Below are positions 1 to 11,414 of a stretch of 64,000 nt of DNA, piece after piece (within the stretch, counting starts at the first letter, position 1; the number at the start of each line of letters is the position of its first letter). The position numbers and the translations under genes are program-made. The stretch is from Schizophyllum amplum (Eukaryota > Basidiomycota > Agaricomycetes > Agaricales > Schizophyllaceae). Below the pieces are notes generated by a model. It ran no database searches, had not been told where the DNA came from, and worked only from the letters and a program-made list of their open reading frames with translations. Location of the stretch: the NCBI GenBank assembly GCA_007026445.1, contig VDMD01000047.1:1-64000 (forward strand), written 5' to 3'.

Positions 1-110
1 GACATCGTCAGCGTGATCGACGATGAGCAGGGCTTCTTGGACTCACCACCTCCCTTTGGTTTACCACCCTTCGGCTGTGACTTAGGCTGCTTGGAACGTG
101 TAGGGGCCAT
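1..110 (-). CDS. First exon of an unidentified gene running off the left edge
   Basis: An ATG at 110-108 opens a short basic, Lys/Pro/Gly-rich N-terminus beginning MAPTRSKQPKSQPKGGKPKG. A good 5' splice site (GTGAGTCC) starts at 46 and a CTGAC branch-type sequence lies at 11-7, so the exon probably ends near 47 and the intron acceptor is outside the window. A short lysine-rich first exon is seen in many cytosolic ribosomal or chromatin proteins, but the 21 visible residues do not identify a family. The rest of the gene lies to the left of this window. Confidence 0.5.
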   Translation of the reverse strand, partial: MAPTRSKQPKSQPKGGKPKGGGESKKPCSSSITLTM

Positions 111-3100
111 CGCGGACAGAGAGCAGAGGTGCTGGTGCGCAATCAAGGAGGAGAAATAAGTGGGGGGCACACGCAGCAGCACAAGGGTAACTGCTAGCCC
201 TTAAATGGCGGACACCCTGCAAGGTCTATTAAATCTCCGAATGATCCATCAAGATTCACGAAGAGCTAAGAGGCCCGGATAGGCATGTCAGAACCGTCCC
301 TGCTCAAGCCTGGTCCCCATCAACTCAGGTTCAACCTGGTTCAACTTGCCCTTTTGGACGCCACCACGCTGCGCACGTGCCTAGTCAATTTTTTGCTTCC
401 GCCAGTGTTCGACATCGATGGTCTCCTTTAGAGTCCGTTCCGAGGTTCTACTTACAACATCACCAGACGCTCAGAACATCTTCAGAGGCGACAGGTTGTC
501 CAGAAAAAATTATAGTGCTCTCCCGGCATCCGGCATGGCATCATCATGTGGCTGCCTGGTGCATCCGATTGGCATTGTACCGGGCAGCTTTACGTTGGTC
601 AGCACCCTCTTCTTCCATCCCGGACCCCTCAAGAGTAAAGCCACCGACGTGTCAACCCCCTTCAACATTTCACAATCGACGTGCTCCTACCCGAAATGAA
701 GAGAATACTCTCCGCCCACCCGATAAGGCCGTCGAAAACTTCAGCAGTCTGCGCGCGCTCTTCTGCTCTCAGTTTGCTCTCAGAGGCTCCCAGTGACGAC
801 GAACGGGTCCCCTTCAAGCTCCTGGAACCTGATCGCCGGTCAAGATCGTAAAACACATCGGTAATCTGTTACCGCGTCCCTTCAGTCCCGTTTTGGTGCT
901 CCTTGTTCCTGTCTAGCTACGGTTGCCCTCTGCGCGCCACCGCATCCCCGGACCATGTAAGGAGCCCCACCGCCAGACTGTTCATCGCTCTAGCGCGGAT
1001 GAGCGCATCCCTCGCACGTCGCCGAGCAAAGTGCAGAGAACGACTTCGACTGTTCATTGGTATCACCACGAGGCGAAGGAAGTCTTCCTGTGCTTGGGGA
1101 TGGGACTTTGCACAGCGCGACCGCGACGCGACATCGAGCAGAGCGAGACCATCGACGGGCGTACAACGTCGCATTCGATCGACATGCATAAAGCATCGAC
1201 AGGTTGCCTGGATCGCGTATTGGGGACCATGAGAAAACAGAATAGAAACTACTTACCGCCACAGATCCACTAGCCCATGGGCGCATCAAGGCGCACCATG
1301 CAAAGGCATTCATCGTCAAGGCATCGTAGTCATCGTGTCGCGCCCCATCCATGTCTTTCATGGTCCATCCCTGGCGTGAGCTGCAACGCTCGACGTCGCG
1401 AGTCAAGATCTATGCAGGCATATACCCTCGAGGCCCGCTGCAGACCGATGACGGGGACCTAGCTGGACCTAGCTCGAACGGAGCAGCGAAGGATCAGCCC
1501 GAGATGATGCTGCGCACATGTCGTTCCCTCGCCGTAAAACATGCTGGACCGAACGCCTCAGGCATGGAAGGACACGTCGCGAAACACAAGAATCTCCAAA
1601 GTTGTCGGGGCTGAATATTCCGCGGTGGGAAATAAGAAAGTACGCAATAACAAGCATGGGTGAGTGCGGGATAGTGCGGCGCCTGGTCGCCGGCACACGT
1701 AAGTCGCCGTTGCTTGTACACGGCGAGCCAGGACACAGACAGGACAACGGCAGCGCAGGCGCACCTGACCGCCCCCAGCGTTCGCACACGTTCAGCATCT
1801 CAAGGAGCGGATGCAGTCCCAGACGGGAAGCTAAATTCGTAGCAACGAGGTTGGACTTTGCGCTGCTTCGCCGTCAACATGAGGAGGGCTATGAGCTGGA
1901 CATTGTGCTGGCAAACGGCATAGCGGGCCTCGAGGTGTTAGACTTCAGGGGCACGCGCGCCCGCGACGTTAGCGGGGGTGCGGTGATGAGAAACGGAGAC
2001 CCACGGGTTGTAATACAAGCGTGGGTGCGCACAAGTCCACGAACCGCCACGGAAGGGGGTCCAGAGGGCGGGTGTGCGTCAGCGGCGCGGGCCGTGTCGA
2101 GCCGATAAGTCTTTTCGCAAGAACCTGGGAAAGCCGGTGGAGAGGAGAAGGGGGAGAGCGCAACGGTGCGGGTTCTTGGCCTGGGCCGGAGGACGGCAGA
2201 GTGACCGAAGAGATGCGCGTCGCGCGGACGGGTCCTATCATCATTGAGATTCTTGTGGGAAGAGAAACCTGGGGGAGACCGGACCCAGCAGAAGAGAGAG
2301 AAAGTCGGCCTACAGGTCAAGCCGAGTGTACAGAAGAGCGCCGAGTCCGGCAAGAAATGAGGAAGAAAAGTCCACTGGAAAGTCTTCGACCTTGGCCAAC
2401 GTAAGACCATCTGGATCAAGGGCGACGCAAAGGACGTCGAAATACGCCGGATAGTTCTGGGATTATCGGCCTGACGTCTTCGGCGACGCGCATATGAGCG
2501 TACGAGAGACCCGAGAGCTCGAAAACCACTGCCCACCAACATGGGCCCACTCTGCGTCGAGAGATGAACTTGAGAGAACCCTGTCGGAGTCCCCGTTGCC
2601 GCCGCGAAGAGTCACCATCCTCCGCTAACAATTCATATCCAGAGGCCCTCGACGAGGGTGCCACCACCAGTGACTTGGCCTGAACTTTGAGGAGATTGAA
2701 GTCTGAGGAGATTAAAACGACGTGGTCAAGCTCGCAGAGTCGGAAATGCGATGCGGAACGAGGCACGGGCGTGCCACGAGGCGACCCTATAATGCAGTCC
2801 TGTCGCGCGGGAGACTAGTCGTGTCGGGTGAGGTCGGGGGTCGGTGGCTATGCTCGCCGACGGCGGCTTCGCATGGCGAGCACGAGAGCAGTAGACGTGT
2901 GGACTAGATGAACAACGATTAGAAAAGTTGGATGCGTCCGCCGAAATATGCGCAATGCTCGCATCAGAAGGGATGTCTCAGTAAGGATGCGCGCACACCA
3001 CGCATACTAGGGAGCGCCGAACGGACCAAAAGTCTCAAGCTCGCATTCACTGAAATGTAAGTTCACTGTTCAGTGATGACCACCCAAGGAGGAAAGCGGG

Positions 3101-4223
3101 CTACGCATGCGGCGTAAAGACATCAGCGACCAGCAAGACCCGGCGCATCCGAGCGGGACTTGTGCTGACGACGAAGATACGTCGCTGACCACGCCCACCG
3201 CCGCCCGCAACGAGAGCTAAGCCAAAAGGGGAGATCTGATAGCGTAGGGCGCCCTTGGTACCCTATGCGGCAACCTGAATGGCTCTCAATCAACAGTTTG
3301 TGGGCGCATGAGAGACTGGGGTATTTACTTCAAGGATTCCAAAGTGATTGGCCCTCGATGATGCCGGAGCGGTCACTTCGAGGACTCCGCGATGATTACT
3401 TCGATGATTTCAGAGTAGTTGATTCCCGCCCGCTGTCCGCGGCGGAAGCGCTGCCCGGGGTCCTTTGTGGGCGTAGCGCGCTGCGTCCGGCTGATGAGAA
3501 CGCATAGTTTGCCACGCTGGGTGGGATGCGAGAGGATGCGTGATGCCGCGGCGGGTAGAAAGCGTGGGTTCACCACGCTTCTCTGTGGGCGTACCATGAT
3601 TGCTAGCCGCATGTACGTGGTAGGATGATCAGGGAGCCTCATGGACGGCCCATTGGGAGGGAAGAAGGCGAGCAGAATTATGCCTTTTTGGTCAAATGGG
3701 CGCTTTCGACTTGCCTGAATAGGGGAAGGCGCCTGAGGCGGTTCAGGCCGCAGTGACGACGTGGCCCTGCGGGTATTACGCCTGGGTATATATGAGCATG
3801 CCGTGCGAGCCCCTGGGCCTTTCACATACCCGAGGTCCGTCGGAAAGGGCGACGATGCGCGATATCCGAGAAACTAGGCCCGTTGGGTACAAAGGCGCCA
3901 AGCGGTACGTAGCCACACGAGCAGAGGCGTGTGCGGTAGGCAGGAGAGAGCCTTTCGAGAGCCGTTCGTCGTTATTTCATGGCAACGGCCGGTATGTGCG
4001 TGACGGATTCCGCCAGATCATGACTCTGGAGTGCGCCTGGGGTGCCGTGCTGCTCCCCGTGTTCAAGTGACAAGCCTTCATATGCTGCGAGCATAACGAG
4101 GGCAGGCAAGTAGATGGAAGACAATGAGAACGAGTGACAGTGAGTCGAAAGAGGAGCCTGGAGATCGTACAACCCGGTCCGAGATCCCGACATCGGTAAA
4201 TGCCGGCAGATGTTGAACTGGTT
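111..4223. other. Gene-poor stretch without a convincing gene
   Basis: About 4.1 kb in which short open frames overlap on both strands, with no recognisable conserved protein and no consistent exon-intron pattern. A frame near 1698-1760 reads LLVHGEPG, resembling the start of a NACHT/AAA P-loop, but the lysine and the downstream motifs are missing. A short hairpin (AGCGTGG..CCACGCT) lies near 3560-3580. The size of the gap in an otherwise gene-dense window suggests decayed sequence; I see no feature here that I can name. Confidence 0.45.
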
Positions 4224-4225
4224 TA

Positions 4226-4667
4226 CAGTGCATGCGAAAAAACATTTACCTGCCTTTTTCGGCAGGTTCTTCCCACCGCCCACAGCGCGGCCCGTGGCAC
4301 GTCAACGATGGCCGTTCTGAGTCACTACCGGTGGTCAGAATATCTGCTGGATATTCCCGTGTCACTACGTGAAAGAATGGCGCCGGAAAAATTAGTTTTG
4401 GCTGAGCGAGAGCCACGCCTCCTTGCCCCCCTCAGCTCGTGCAGTCACGTGCATGTGCCGGGCAGCGAGAATGCGAAGGCCTATGCTGGACGTGAGTGGA
4501 CCTTTTTCTACCGTGTTTCTTACAGATTCATGCTGATATGTATCGTAGAATACCCGAGAGCTTACGCGGCGCCCATATGCCCCGTCGTCGACGTGCCACG
4601 GGCCGCGCTGTGGGCGGTGGGAAGAACCTGCCGAAAAAGGCAGGTAAATGTTTTTTCGCATGCACTG
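4226..4667. mobile_element. 442-bp MITE with about 78-bp perfect terminal inverted repeats, TA-flanked
   Basis: The left end (4226-4303) begins CAGTGCATGCG and is the exact reverse complement of the right end (4590-4667, ending CGCATGCACTG). Both ends are bordered by TA (4224-4225 and 4668-4669). CAGT-type termini with TA target duplication are the signature of Tc1/mariner-derived elements. The interior (about 286 bp) has no transposase frame, so it is non-autonomous. Each arm holds a small perfect hairpin (7-bp stem ACCTGCC/GGCAGGT at 4248-4267 and 4626-4645). Repeat identity beyond 4303 decays gradually. The complete match of the arms suggests a young insertion. Confidence 0.85.
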
Positions 4668-4880
4668 TATAGTCCCTTGCAAAGCGTAGCTCAAGTGGAA
4701 TGAAAACTTATTGCATAGACGCTTTAGGAGCAGGAAGATGGCAGGTTTATTTGCACAGCAAGTGAAACGAAGGCCGCACGACAGAGAACAAAGAGTTCCA
4801 AAAGCGGCGAACAAAGGCATCCAAATCTGTGCCCTTTCTCACGCTTGGACTTAGGAAATCCCATCCTCTTCCTCATCATC

Positions 4881-6451
4881 ATGTCCGGCCAGAAGCCGCC
4901 TCCGAAAGCGATATCCTCGCTCGCAAACCGCCACCACAAAATCAGACGACGAGGCAAGGTACCCAGAAGCTCAAGTTTGTCCCCACACTCCCTGCGCGCC
5001 GAAAAACTCAAGATGCGCAGGTAAAGCAGGTAGAATCGGCCGCTTGGGTATGCAAGACAACGTTCTCAAAGGCTTGTAGGAACCCTCGACATCGGCGATC
5101 CCGAGTGATAATGCAGGAGAGCGTGGACGTGGGCGGGGGAGAGGCAGGGGACGCGGAGAGGCGACGCTGGCCCTCGCGTTGTCGAGATGACGGCGTCGGG
5201 TCCCTTTGCTATGGGTCCAGCTACAACGTCCGTCAGGCGTGCGGCCCCCACTACGGTCGTGGTCCCCAACCGCCCTGCGACCTCCCTCGACTCTGGTCTC
5301 GTTCCAGTTAAGTTAGAACCTACGGCGACATCTCTTAGCGTGAAGGGCAAAGGCAAGGCGCGCGACGATCGGCAGTCGTTATCGGAGACTCCAGCACTAT
5401 CGGACATCGTCAAGAAGGAAGAGGACGACTACGAGGTGTATTCCGATCCAGACGAGGGCGTCGAGATCGTCGACATGGACGATGTGAAGACGCTCGATTA
5501 CATGGCGCCGGATAGCATCAGGCGCGAGCGGGAAGCCAAGGCGCGTGTCAAGAAGGAAAAAGTTGAGGAGAAAGGTGCGCGACTTGTAATGCGTTTGATG
5601 AAGACAGTCTCTAAGGCGCTTAAGCAGATTCTTCCGTGACGCCACCGATCGACGCGTCAAATGCGCTTGACCTGTCCGACTCGGAAGAGGAGGAGGAGCT
5701 GGAAGACTTTGTGGAGGACTTCACCTTCAAAGCGGATGTCGCGGACGGAACGGTGCGCACAGACATGGACACGCTCTGTTGTCCATACTTACATCAGAGT
5801 AGCCATCCTTCGAAGACCGGCTGTACTTCTTCCAATTACCGGCGCCATTCCCCATCATCGTACAGCCCATGGACGGCATGGACGTCGACCAAGCGCCGCA
5901 ATCCGATGGAAGACATGTGTCCTTTGCACCCGATGTCAAGCCCGCTGCCGTACCTGCTTCAGGCGTCACTGTCAAGAAAGAGCCCGGCATAAAGAAGGAA
6001 CCAGTAGACTGTATACTCGACGGGACGGAGCATCTGGATGGTGTCATTGGCACTCTACTTGTCCGCCAGTCGGGCCGCATTCAGATGCAGTTGGGGAACG
6101 GGGCAATTTATGACGTGCGTGTTCATCCAAGTATGTGAGACCACCAGGCTTATGCTCGCGCAGGTCACTCCGTCGACGCAACCGTCCTTCCATCAAGCTG
6201 CGGTACACATAGGGTACCCGGAGCCCAAGCCTCCGGCATCCGCGCAGCCTGCCGAAGGGACTCCACCCGTGCAGCCTGCTCTACCCACAATGTTGACGAC
6301 CTTGGGGCCGGTGACACGACACTTCAGCGTTACGCCCTCCATATCGCAGCTACTCGCTGCGCTCGAGCAGAAGGACCAGGAGGAGCGGTCACGTACTCGG
6401 ATCAGAGGGCTCGGCGAGGATGCGGAAGCAGGGCTGATCAGTATGGATTGA
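4881..6451 (+). CDS. RPC4: DNA-directed RNA polymerase III subunit RPC4 (two apparent frame breaks)
   Basis: Homologue of yeast Rpc53, the Pol III subunit that works with Rpc37 in termination and reinitiation. The model starts at MSGQKPPPKAISSLA (4881), followed by KLKFVPTLPARRK, an RG-rich tract, VVEMTASGPFAMGP, an acidic middle (VKKEEDDYEVYSDPDEG), and the conserved C-terminal RPC4 domain: LYFFQLPAPFPI, then GTLLVRQSGRIQMQLGNGAI, TQPSFHQAAVHI and HFSVTPSISQLLAALEQKD. Introns are visible at about 5021-5079, 5575-5627, 5752-5803 and 6116-6160. The N-terminal half does not read in one frame: a one-base loss is needed near 4920-4935 and another near 5158-5170. This is either sequence error in C- and G-rich runs or a damaged gene; the C-terminal domain is intact. 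Family assignment is firm, N-terminal structure is not. Confidence 0.85.
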
Positions 6452-7012
6452 ATCAGTTGTTCTTTCCAAGGTCCTTCGGCTAGCTGGTCTCGAGCGTGCC
6501 CGCGTAGTGCTGCTCCTGCGTCTCCTCCCCCGTCAATCCCACACATACGCTTCGTACATAAGTGAGTAGTACCAAAATGGTCGAGACGCTTGACCTTCTT
6601 CGCACCAACATGAGCTTCGCCGCTGCGCCCCCCTTCGCGTACGTAAAGTGCATGTTTTGCGTCCGAAGACTCACGATGATCTCAGGGACGCAGTCGAGGT
6701 TGCGGACGTCCGTCGCGCGTAGGAGGTGACCGAAGGCTCCAGAGCCTGTCGTGCGATCACGTGTGGTGAGATCGAGTGAATGCTACCATTATCCTTCCCC
6801 GCGTTAGTTTCCTATCTGGGACGGACAGCTGCTTTTTAGAGCTCTCATCGCCAACTGAGCAGAACGTATTCTGGGCGTGATGCGCGACTACGCCGCGTCT
6901 GCTGTCCATACAAAAGCACATCCCCTGGATTCGCCGTCGCTTCCCTTCCTTCCGCTCCCCCTCCTGCCATCCATCGTGCCCACCGTGTACTACACGGATC
7001 TTTTGGCTCACC
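6452..7012. other. Intergenic stretch between RPC4 and the esterase homologue; possible minus-strand exon
   Basis: On the minus strand, around 6745-6675, a frame reads GAFGHLLRATDVRNLDCVPE and is followed by a plausible donor (GTGAGTC), which looks more coding-like than its surroundings. A downstream frame ends near 6480. I could not place this in a family or find a clear start, so it may be a small gene, a relic or chance. Nothing else is evident here apart from the 5' leader of the plus-strand gene starting at 7013. Confidence 0.25.
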
Positions 7013-9078
7013 ATGCCTTCTACTGTGCTCACCCATAATCGGCCTACACTGTACCACGGGGCTCTGCAGACAACCTTCTGCGGTGTCGAACACGACGCGT
7101 CGACGCCAGACGCCGCCATCCAGCAATTCCGGGGGATCAAGTTTGCCTCTGTCCCCGCTCGCTTTCGTCAAAGCAAGTTGCACACCAGCTACCACACCGT
7201 GACGGATGCAACCGAATACGGGTGTGTAGTGTCTTCTAGCGGTCGCACCGCTCTGCTCACGTATTTTTCGTGCAGACCCATCTGCCCGCAGGCGCACAAC
7301 ACGCGCACCTGCGAGGAGCGTCTTTTTGGTGTCGATGATGCGGATCTCCCCTCACAGCGATTCAAGCAGAATGAACTTGAATGTCTCAACCTGAATATTA
7401 CTCGGCCTGCTGACCTGACGCCTCAGTCGCGCGTCCCTGTTATGCTGTGGATACACGGGTGCGTATTTCCCTCGGCATCAGTCCTCGTTAGTGACTGAAG
7501 GCCCGCGTACAGGGGTGGCGACAGAGGCTCGGGCTCGCATTGGATCTACGACGGTGGAAATTTTGTCAGACGCAGCATCCTGCTCCGTCGTCCAATTATC
7601 CTGGCCACTATAAAGTGGGTGGTTTCACAAGCGATACTGACGGTAGCTAACTTTCGAACAGCTTTCGCCTAGGCCTGTTCGGCTTCGCCGCAGGTCCTCA
7701 TATTCGAGAAGAGAGCGCAGTCTCGGGCGAAGCCGGGACTGGGAACTATGGTCAGCAGACCCGCCAACCGTGTTATGGTGACACCGTACTGACGTGCAGC
7801 CCAGGCTTGCGGGATCAACGAAAAGCCATGGAATGGGTCCATCGGTACATCAGCGAGTTCGGCGGCGACCCGCATAATGTCACCGTCTTCGGCGCGGGGA
7901 CGGGCGCGTCAGACATCGTGTACCATTGTCTCTCGTCGGAGCATGCCGTCCGGCCGATGTTTGCGCGGGCAATCATCCAGAGCGCGGTCGGAATCGAGCC
8001 CAGCCTCCCGGACGTCAATAGTGCGGGGTGGCGTCTGAATCGCGTGATGTCTGCCCTCAAAGTCAGCAGCTTCGAGCAGCTGCGCCGGCTCCCCGCGGAC
8101 AGCCTGTTGCCGTTCGGCCACGTCTTGCGCGTCGTGGACGATGAACATTTTCTGTGGCCTGGGTGGCAGTCTTGCCTCACGCCCGAAACTGCTCACCACC
8201 ATCACCACCACTTGGAGGCTGTCGCAGGAACGCCGCGCGCGAAGTCACCCGCCTTCCTGTCCCGACATGTCTCCCCCGCTCCGCACATCAACCTCCCGCC
8301 TGGCTTACCTCCGCTCATCATTGGCGACTGCGTCGCGGACGCTGATCTCTGGGCGCGCGGAGTCTCTCACTGGACCGCCCCCGCCGTTGTGCGCAGGCTG
8401 AAGGCTGTCTGCCAGTCGCTCACGAAATCCAACGCACTCATGCGTGCCTACGACTTTGGCTCAGCCACGCCGGACGAAGAGATCGCCGACCACCTGCTTG
8501 AGCTGGTCTGCGACGCACGCGTAAACTGGCCGACGCACGCGTTTTACGCCGCCGCGCATCACCAGCGTCACGGCCAGGGCGTCTTCCGCTACGTCTTCGA
8601 CCAAGAGAGCCCGGCGCGGCGCGCAACGCACCATGCGGCGGACCTCATATACCTCTTCGATAACTTGCCCGCGCCGGGCGCGATGTCGCCTCCCGCCCCA
8701 GTATTCGACTTCTGCGATAGCTTTAGCGATACGGATAGCGACGAGGACGAGGACTCGTACCGCGCGCCATTCAGCGATGAGAGCGATGATATGTGGTCGA
8801 TGACGACGGTGGACGAATTCAGCTTTAGCCGTGTGCGCGACACGATGCAAGAGCGCTGGCTGACATTCGCGTATGGGGAGGCGCCCTGGGACGAGGACAA
8901 GCTCTTTGTGTTCGGCCCCGAGGGCGAGGTGGGCGAGCGGTCGGTGGGCCTGCTCGAGGGCCGAAGGCGTACGCGCGTGTTCGGGGAGGTGCTCGCTCCG
9001 CTTGGGATGGAGCTTGTGCAGAAGATTGCGACGGAGTTCAGTCGGGGGCCGCCGCTCACCGGTTATCGTTATGCTTGA
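7013..9078 (+). CDS. Carboxylesterase/lipase type B homologue lacking the nucleophile serine
   Basis: Alpha/beta hydrolase of the cholinesterase-like family. Exons: about 7013-7221, 7276-7458, 7513 to about 7613, about 7663 onward with a further intron near 7751-7799, then one long exon to the stop. Family landmarks are clear: FRGIKFASVPARFR, the oxyanion-hole motif WIHGGGDRGSG, INFRLGLFGFA and the helix RDQRKAMEWVHRYISEFGGDP. The nucleophile elbow, normally GESAG or GESTG, reads VTVFGAGTGASD at 7882-7917, so both the Glu and the catalytic Ser are replaced (GAG). The likely catalytic His region is present (THHAADLIYLF). A natural run of six histidines lies at 8194-8211 and an acidic Ser/Asp insertion near 8718-8790. 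No signal peptide is obvious. Most likely a non-catalytic member or one with a different function. Confidence 0.85.
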
Positions 9079-9636
9079 TACCTCTTTTCTCTCCTTTATC
9101 TCTCTAAAACCTCGCTTTCTTGATGTATTTGTATGGGACTGTATGGCATATATATGGGCACAACGTCTCGCATATCTATAATACAAAGAAACACCCACCA
9201 ATACGAGCGTGGAAAAGTAACCCCTTTCGCCTGCGTCACCTTTTTCATGGGCCTTGCAGTTGCAACTTGCGTAGTCAATTGAGATGGAATGGCGAACGAT
9301 TGTGCCAAAGATTGCCAGTGGAACGTCGCCGCTAACGCGTCCAGTCACAAGTCATCCGTACAGATGTCACATGTCATCACGTAGACCGCCCATGAGTGGA
9401 TTCCGTTCAGGCCTATAAAGCAATGTAGCGTTGTTGAATTAAGTAGATCTTGTGCCCTATATCCTAGCAAATCCATGTACCCTGAGTTCCCGGTATTTGT
9501 TGTGTAGTCATTCTTCAGATAAGCGTGAGAGTCGAGGTATGTCAAGGTGATGGGCCTCTAGAAGCCCTTCATCCGTTTACCCCAAATTTGCGTGGAGGCG
9601 GTTCCCTACGTCCGTGGTATAACTTTTGCGCATAGT
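9079..9636. other. Intergenic region between two convergent genes
   Basis: This is the tail-to-tail 3' region of the esterase homologue (+) and the phosphatidylserine decarboxylase gene (-). It contains AT-rich 3'-UTR-like sequence near 9120-9190 and no gene, repeat or RNA that I can recognise. Confidence 0.5.
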
Positions 9637-11414
9637 TCATCCCAGCTGCTTCGGCTCCGGCTTCCATTCTTCCGGTATCCGACCCATAGACCAGCCAACC
9701 TGACCGTCCAGTCAGCACCCCACGCCGCTTGATCGCAAATAACACCACACACCTTGACCAATGTCTCCATCGGCACCCGCGAGTTTTCCAGCAGGTCGGA
9801 GTCATACGCCACTGCGCCGCGCGGGAACAGCGCCACTACGGTGCTTCCACCATACGCGAAGTACCCCAGCACATCTCCGCGGTGGATTTCCCTGCCCTCC
9901 TCTCCGCCCGCCGTCCAGCGGATGCTGCCGACGAGGAGCGCGCCGACGGCGACAAACGCGACAGCGGCCCCCGTGTGTGCTTCGCGTACGCGCAGTACGG
10001 AGCGGACGTTGGCTGTGAGGATGTCGAGGCCGGGTTGATTGATGGCTTGCGGATTGACTGCAAGGGTGTTGGTGAGAGAAGCAAGTACGGGGTGAAGAAG
10101 GTAGGCGCACCGGTGAAGTATTCCCCATTTATGTGTTCTGTGCGACCCACAGTGCCGTCAACTGGGCTGTGGAAGCGGTGATAGTCAGATGGCGCGAGGC
10201 GGAAGATGGCCACGGATCCGCCGTCGTAGGCGCGTGCCTCTGCGCTGTCGGACGGAATATTGAGCAGCTCGGGAATAGTGAAGTTTCGGCCTTTGACCCT
10301 GGAACAAGCACTGTTAAGTATATAGTCTCAAGCAGCAATGAATGCACGCACCAGAATTCAGTGGCAAGGGAGAGGTTATCGTAAACGGCGAGACGGCAGT
10401 CTGCCATACTGCATATTCCTCGGGCGTCTTCGATATTTTGAACGGGTCGTGCATCCGACCTTAGCTGCCTATAAGGATTGATTGTTGGGTCATGGGACAC
10501 TAATTTATACGAGACAGACAGACCTGTAGAAAAAGTCGTTGAAGCACGTGTATTTGCTGAGATCCTGCTGGAGTAGTTCGTGTGTTTCAATTTGGTAGGT
10601 CTTGATGAACCCAGCAATCGCCTTCGCAGACGCTGGGGAGTCGTATGTGATGCCTTGCTATACAAGAGGGGTGTTTAAGACGACGGCGCAGGGGTGTAAG
10701 GAAAGAGGGGGGACCTTGATGGATTGCTCCTTCAAAAGATTCTGCAACCACTCCATCTGGAGCACCTTCTTCTGCACGGCGCCATAGAAGAGCAGGTGCA
10801 TACCAATCCTAGAACGAGTGGCGTCAGCACAACACGGCGGCCAAGGTAGTGGCGACGCACCTGGCGTAGAGCGGCATGTATTCGAAGACCCGCTCGCCTG
10901 TCTCCCGAACGATAACGAAGTTGCCAACGTGGTAACTAGCGGCTATCCGCTCGAGCCACGGCAGGCGCAGAAGTTGCACAGCGTCGTAATTTTCTGTGGT
11001 CGCGAATAGCGCATCGACGGCGACGACGTCCATCGAGTCTGCCTCGCCATCCTCCGGGGCGCAGTTGAAGGCCGCGGATTGGTCTATCATCTGCACGAGC
11101 GCGTCTGCCGCCTCCTTCACCTCTGCATTCGCGTCCGCCGAGTCCGGCGCGTCTTCAGGGATGCCGATCTCCTCCACAGGCTTCCCAGCGACCATGGGCT
11201 GGGGCGCGCTCTTCAGCAGCGTAGAGATCGGCTGATACGCTCCTGGACACGTTGCTCGATATGCAGCCGAGTCCTTCTCCCTCACCGGCGGCTCATCAGA
11301 GTGCTTGCTGTCGCTGCCGCCGGTCTTCTCGTCGCGGAGAAGCTTGCGCGGTGGTCGGACAACGTACTTGAGGCTGCGGAGGGGGTTGGGGAGACCTCCG
11401 AGGCAGGACGGCAT
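9637..11414 (-). CDS. PSD: Phosphatidylserine decarboxylase
   Basis: Makes phosphatidylethanolamine from phosphatidylserine using a pyruvoyl group generated by self-cleavage. Translation from 11414 starts MPSCLGGLPNPLRSL. Landmarks in order: an N-terminal extension with RPPRKLLRDEK, LFYGAVQKKVLQMEWLQNLL, the FNDFFYR..KLRSDARPV block, the catalytic-region block RLAPSDYHRFHSPVDG with its conserved Asp and His, HINGEYFTG, and the processing site in GYFAYGGSTVVALFPRG, where cleavage is expected between Gly and Ser of GGST. The C-terminus is VKVGWSMGRIPEEWKPEPKQLG, formed by splicing out a roughly 50-nt intron before 9690. At least six introns are present. The total is about 450-470 residues, usual for fungal enzymes of this group. 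No C2 domain is seen. All key residues are present. Confidence 0.9.

Noticed and set aside
1518..2108. 196-codon plus-strand frame with a NACHT-like LLVHGEPG phrase
   Set aside because: The P-loop lysine and all downstream NACHT motifs are missing, and competing frames on the other strand are equally long.
1889..2542. 217-codon minus-strand frame
   Set aside because: Arg/Pro/Ser-rich composition typical of GC-rich non-coding frames; no conserved segments.
8461..9348. 295-codon minus-strand frame opposite the esterase homologue
   Set aside because: Lies antisense to a well-supported exon and has shadow-like Arg-rich composition.
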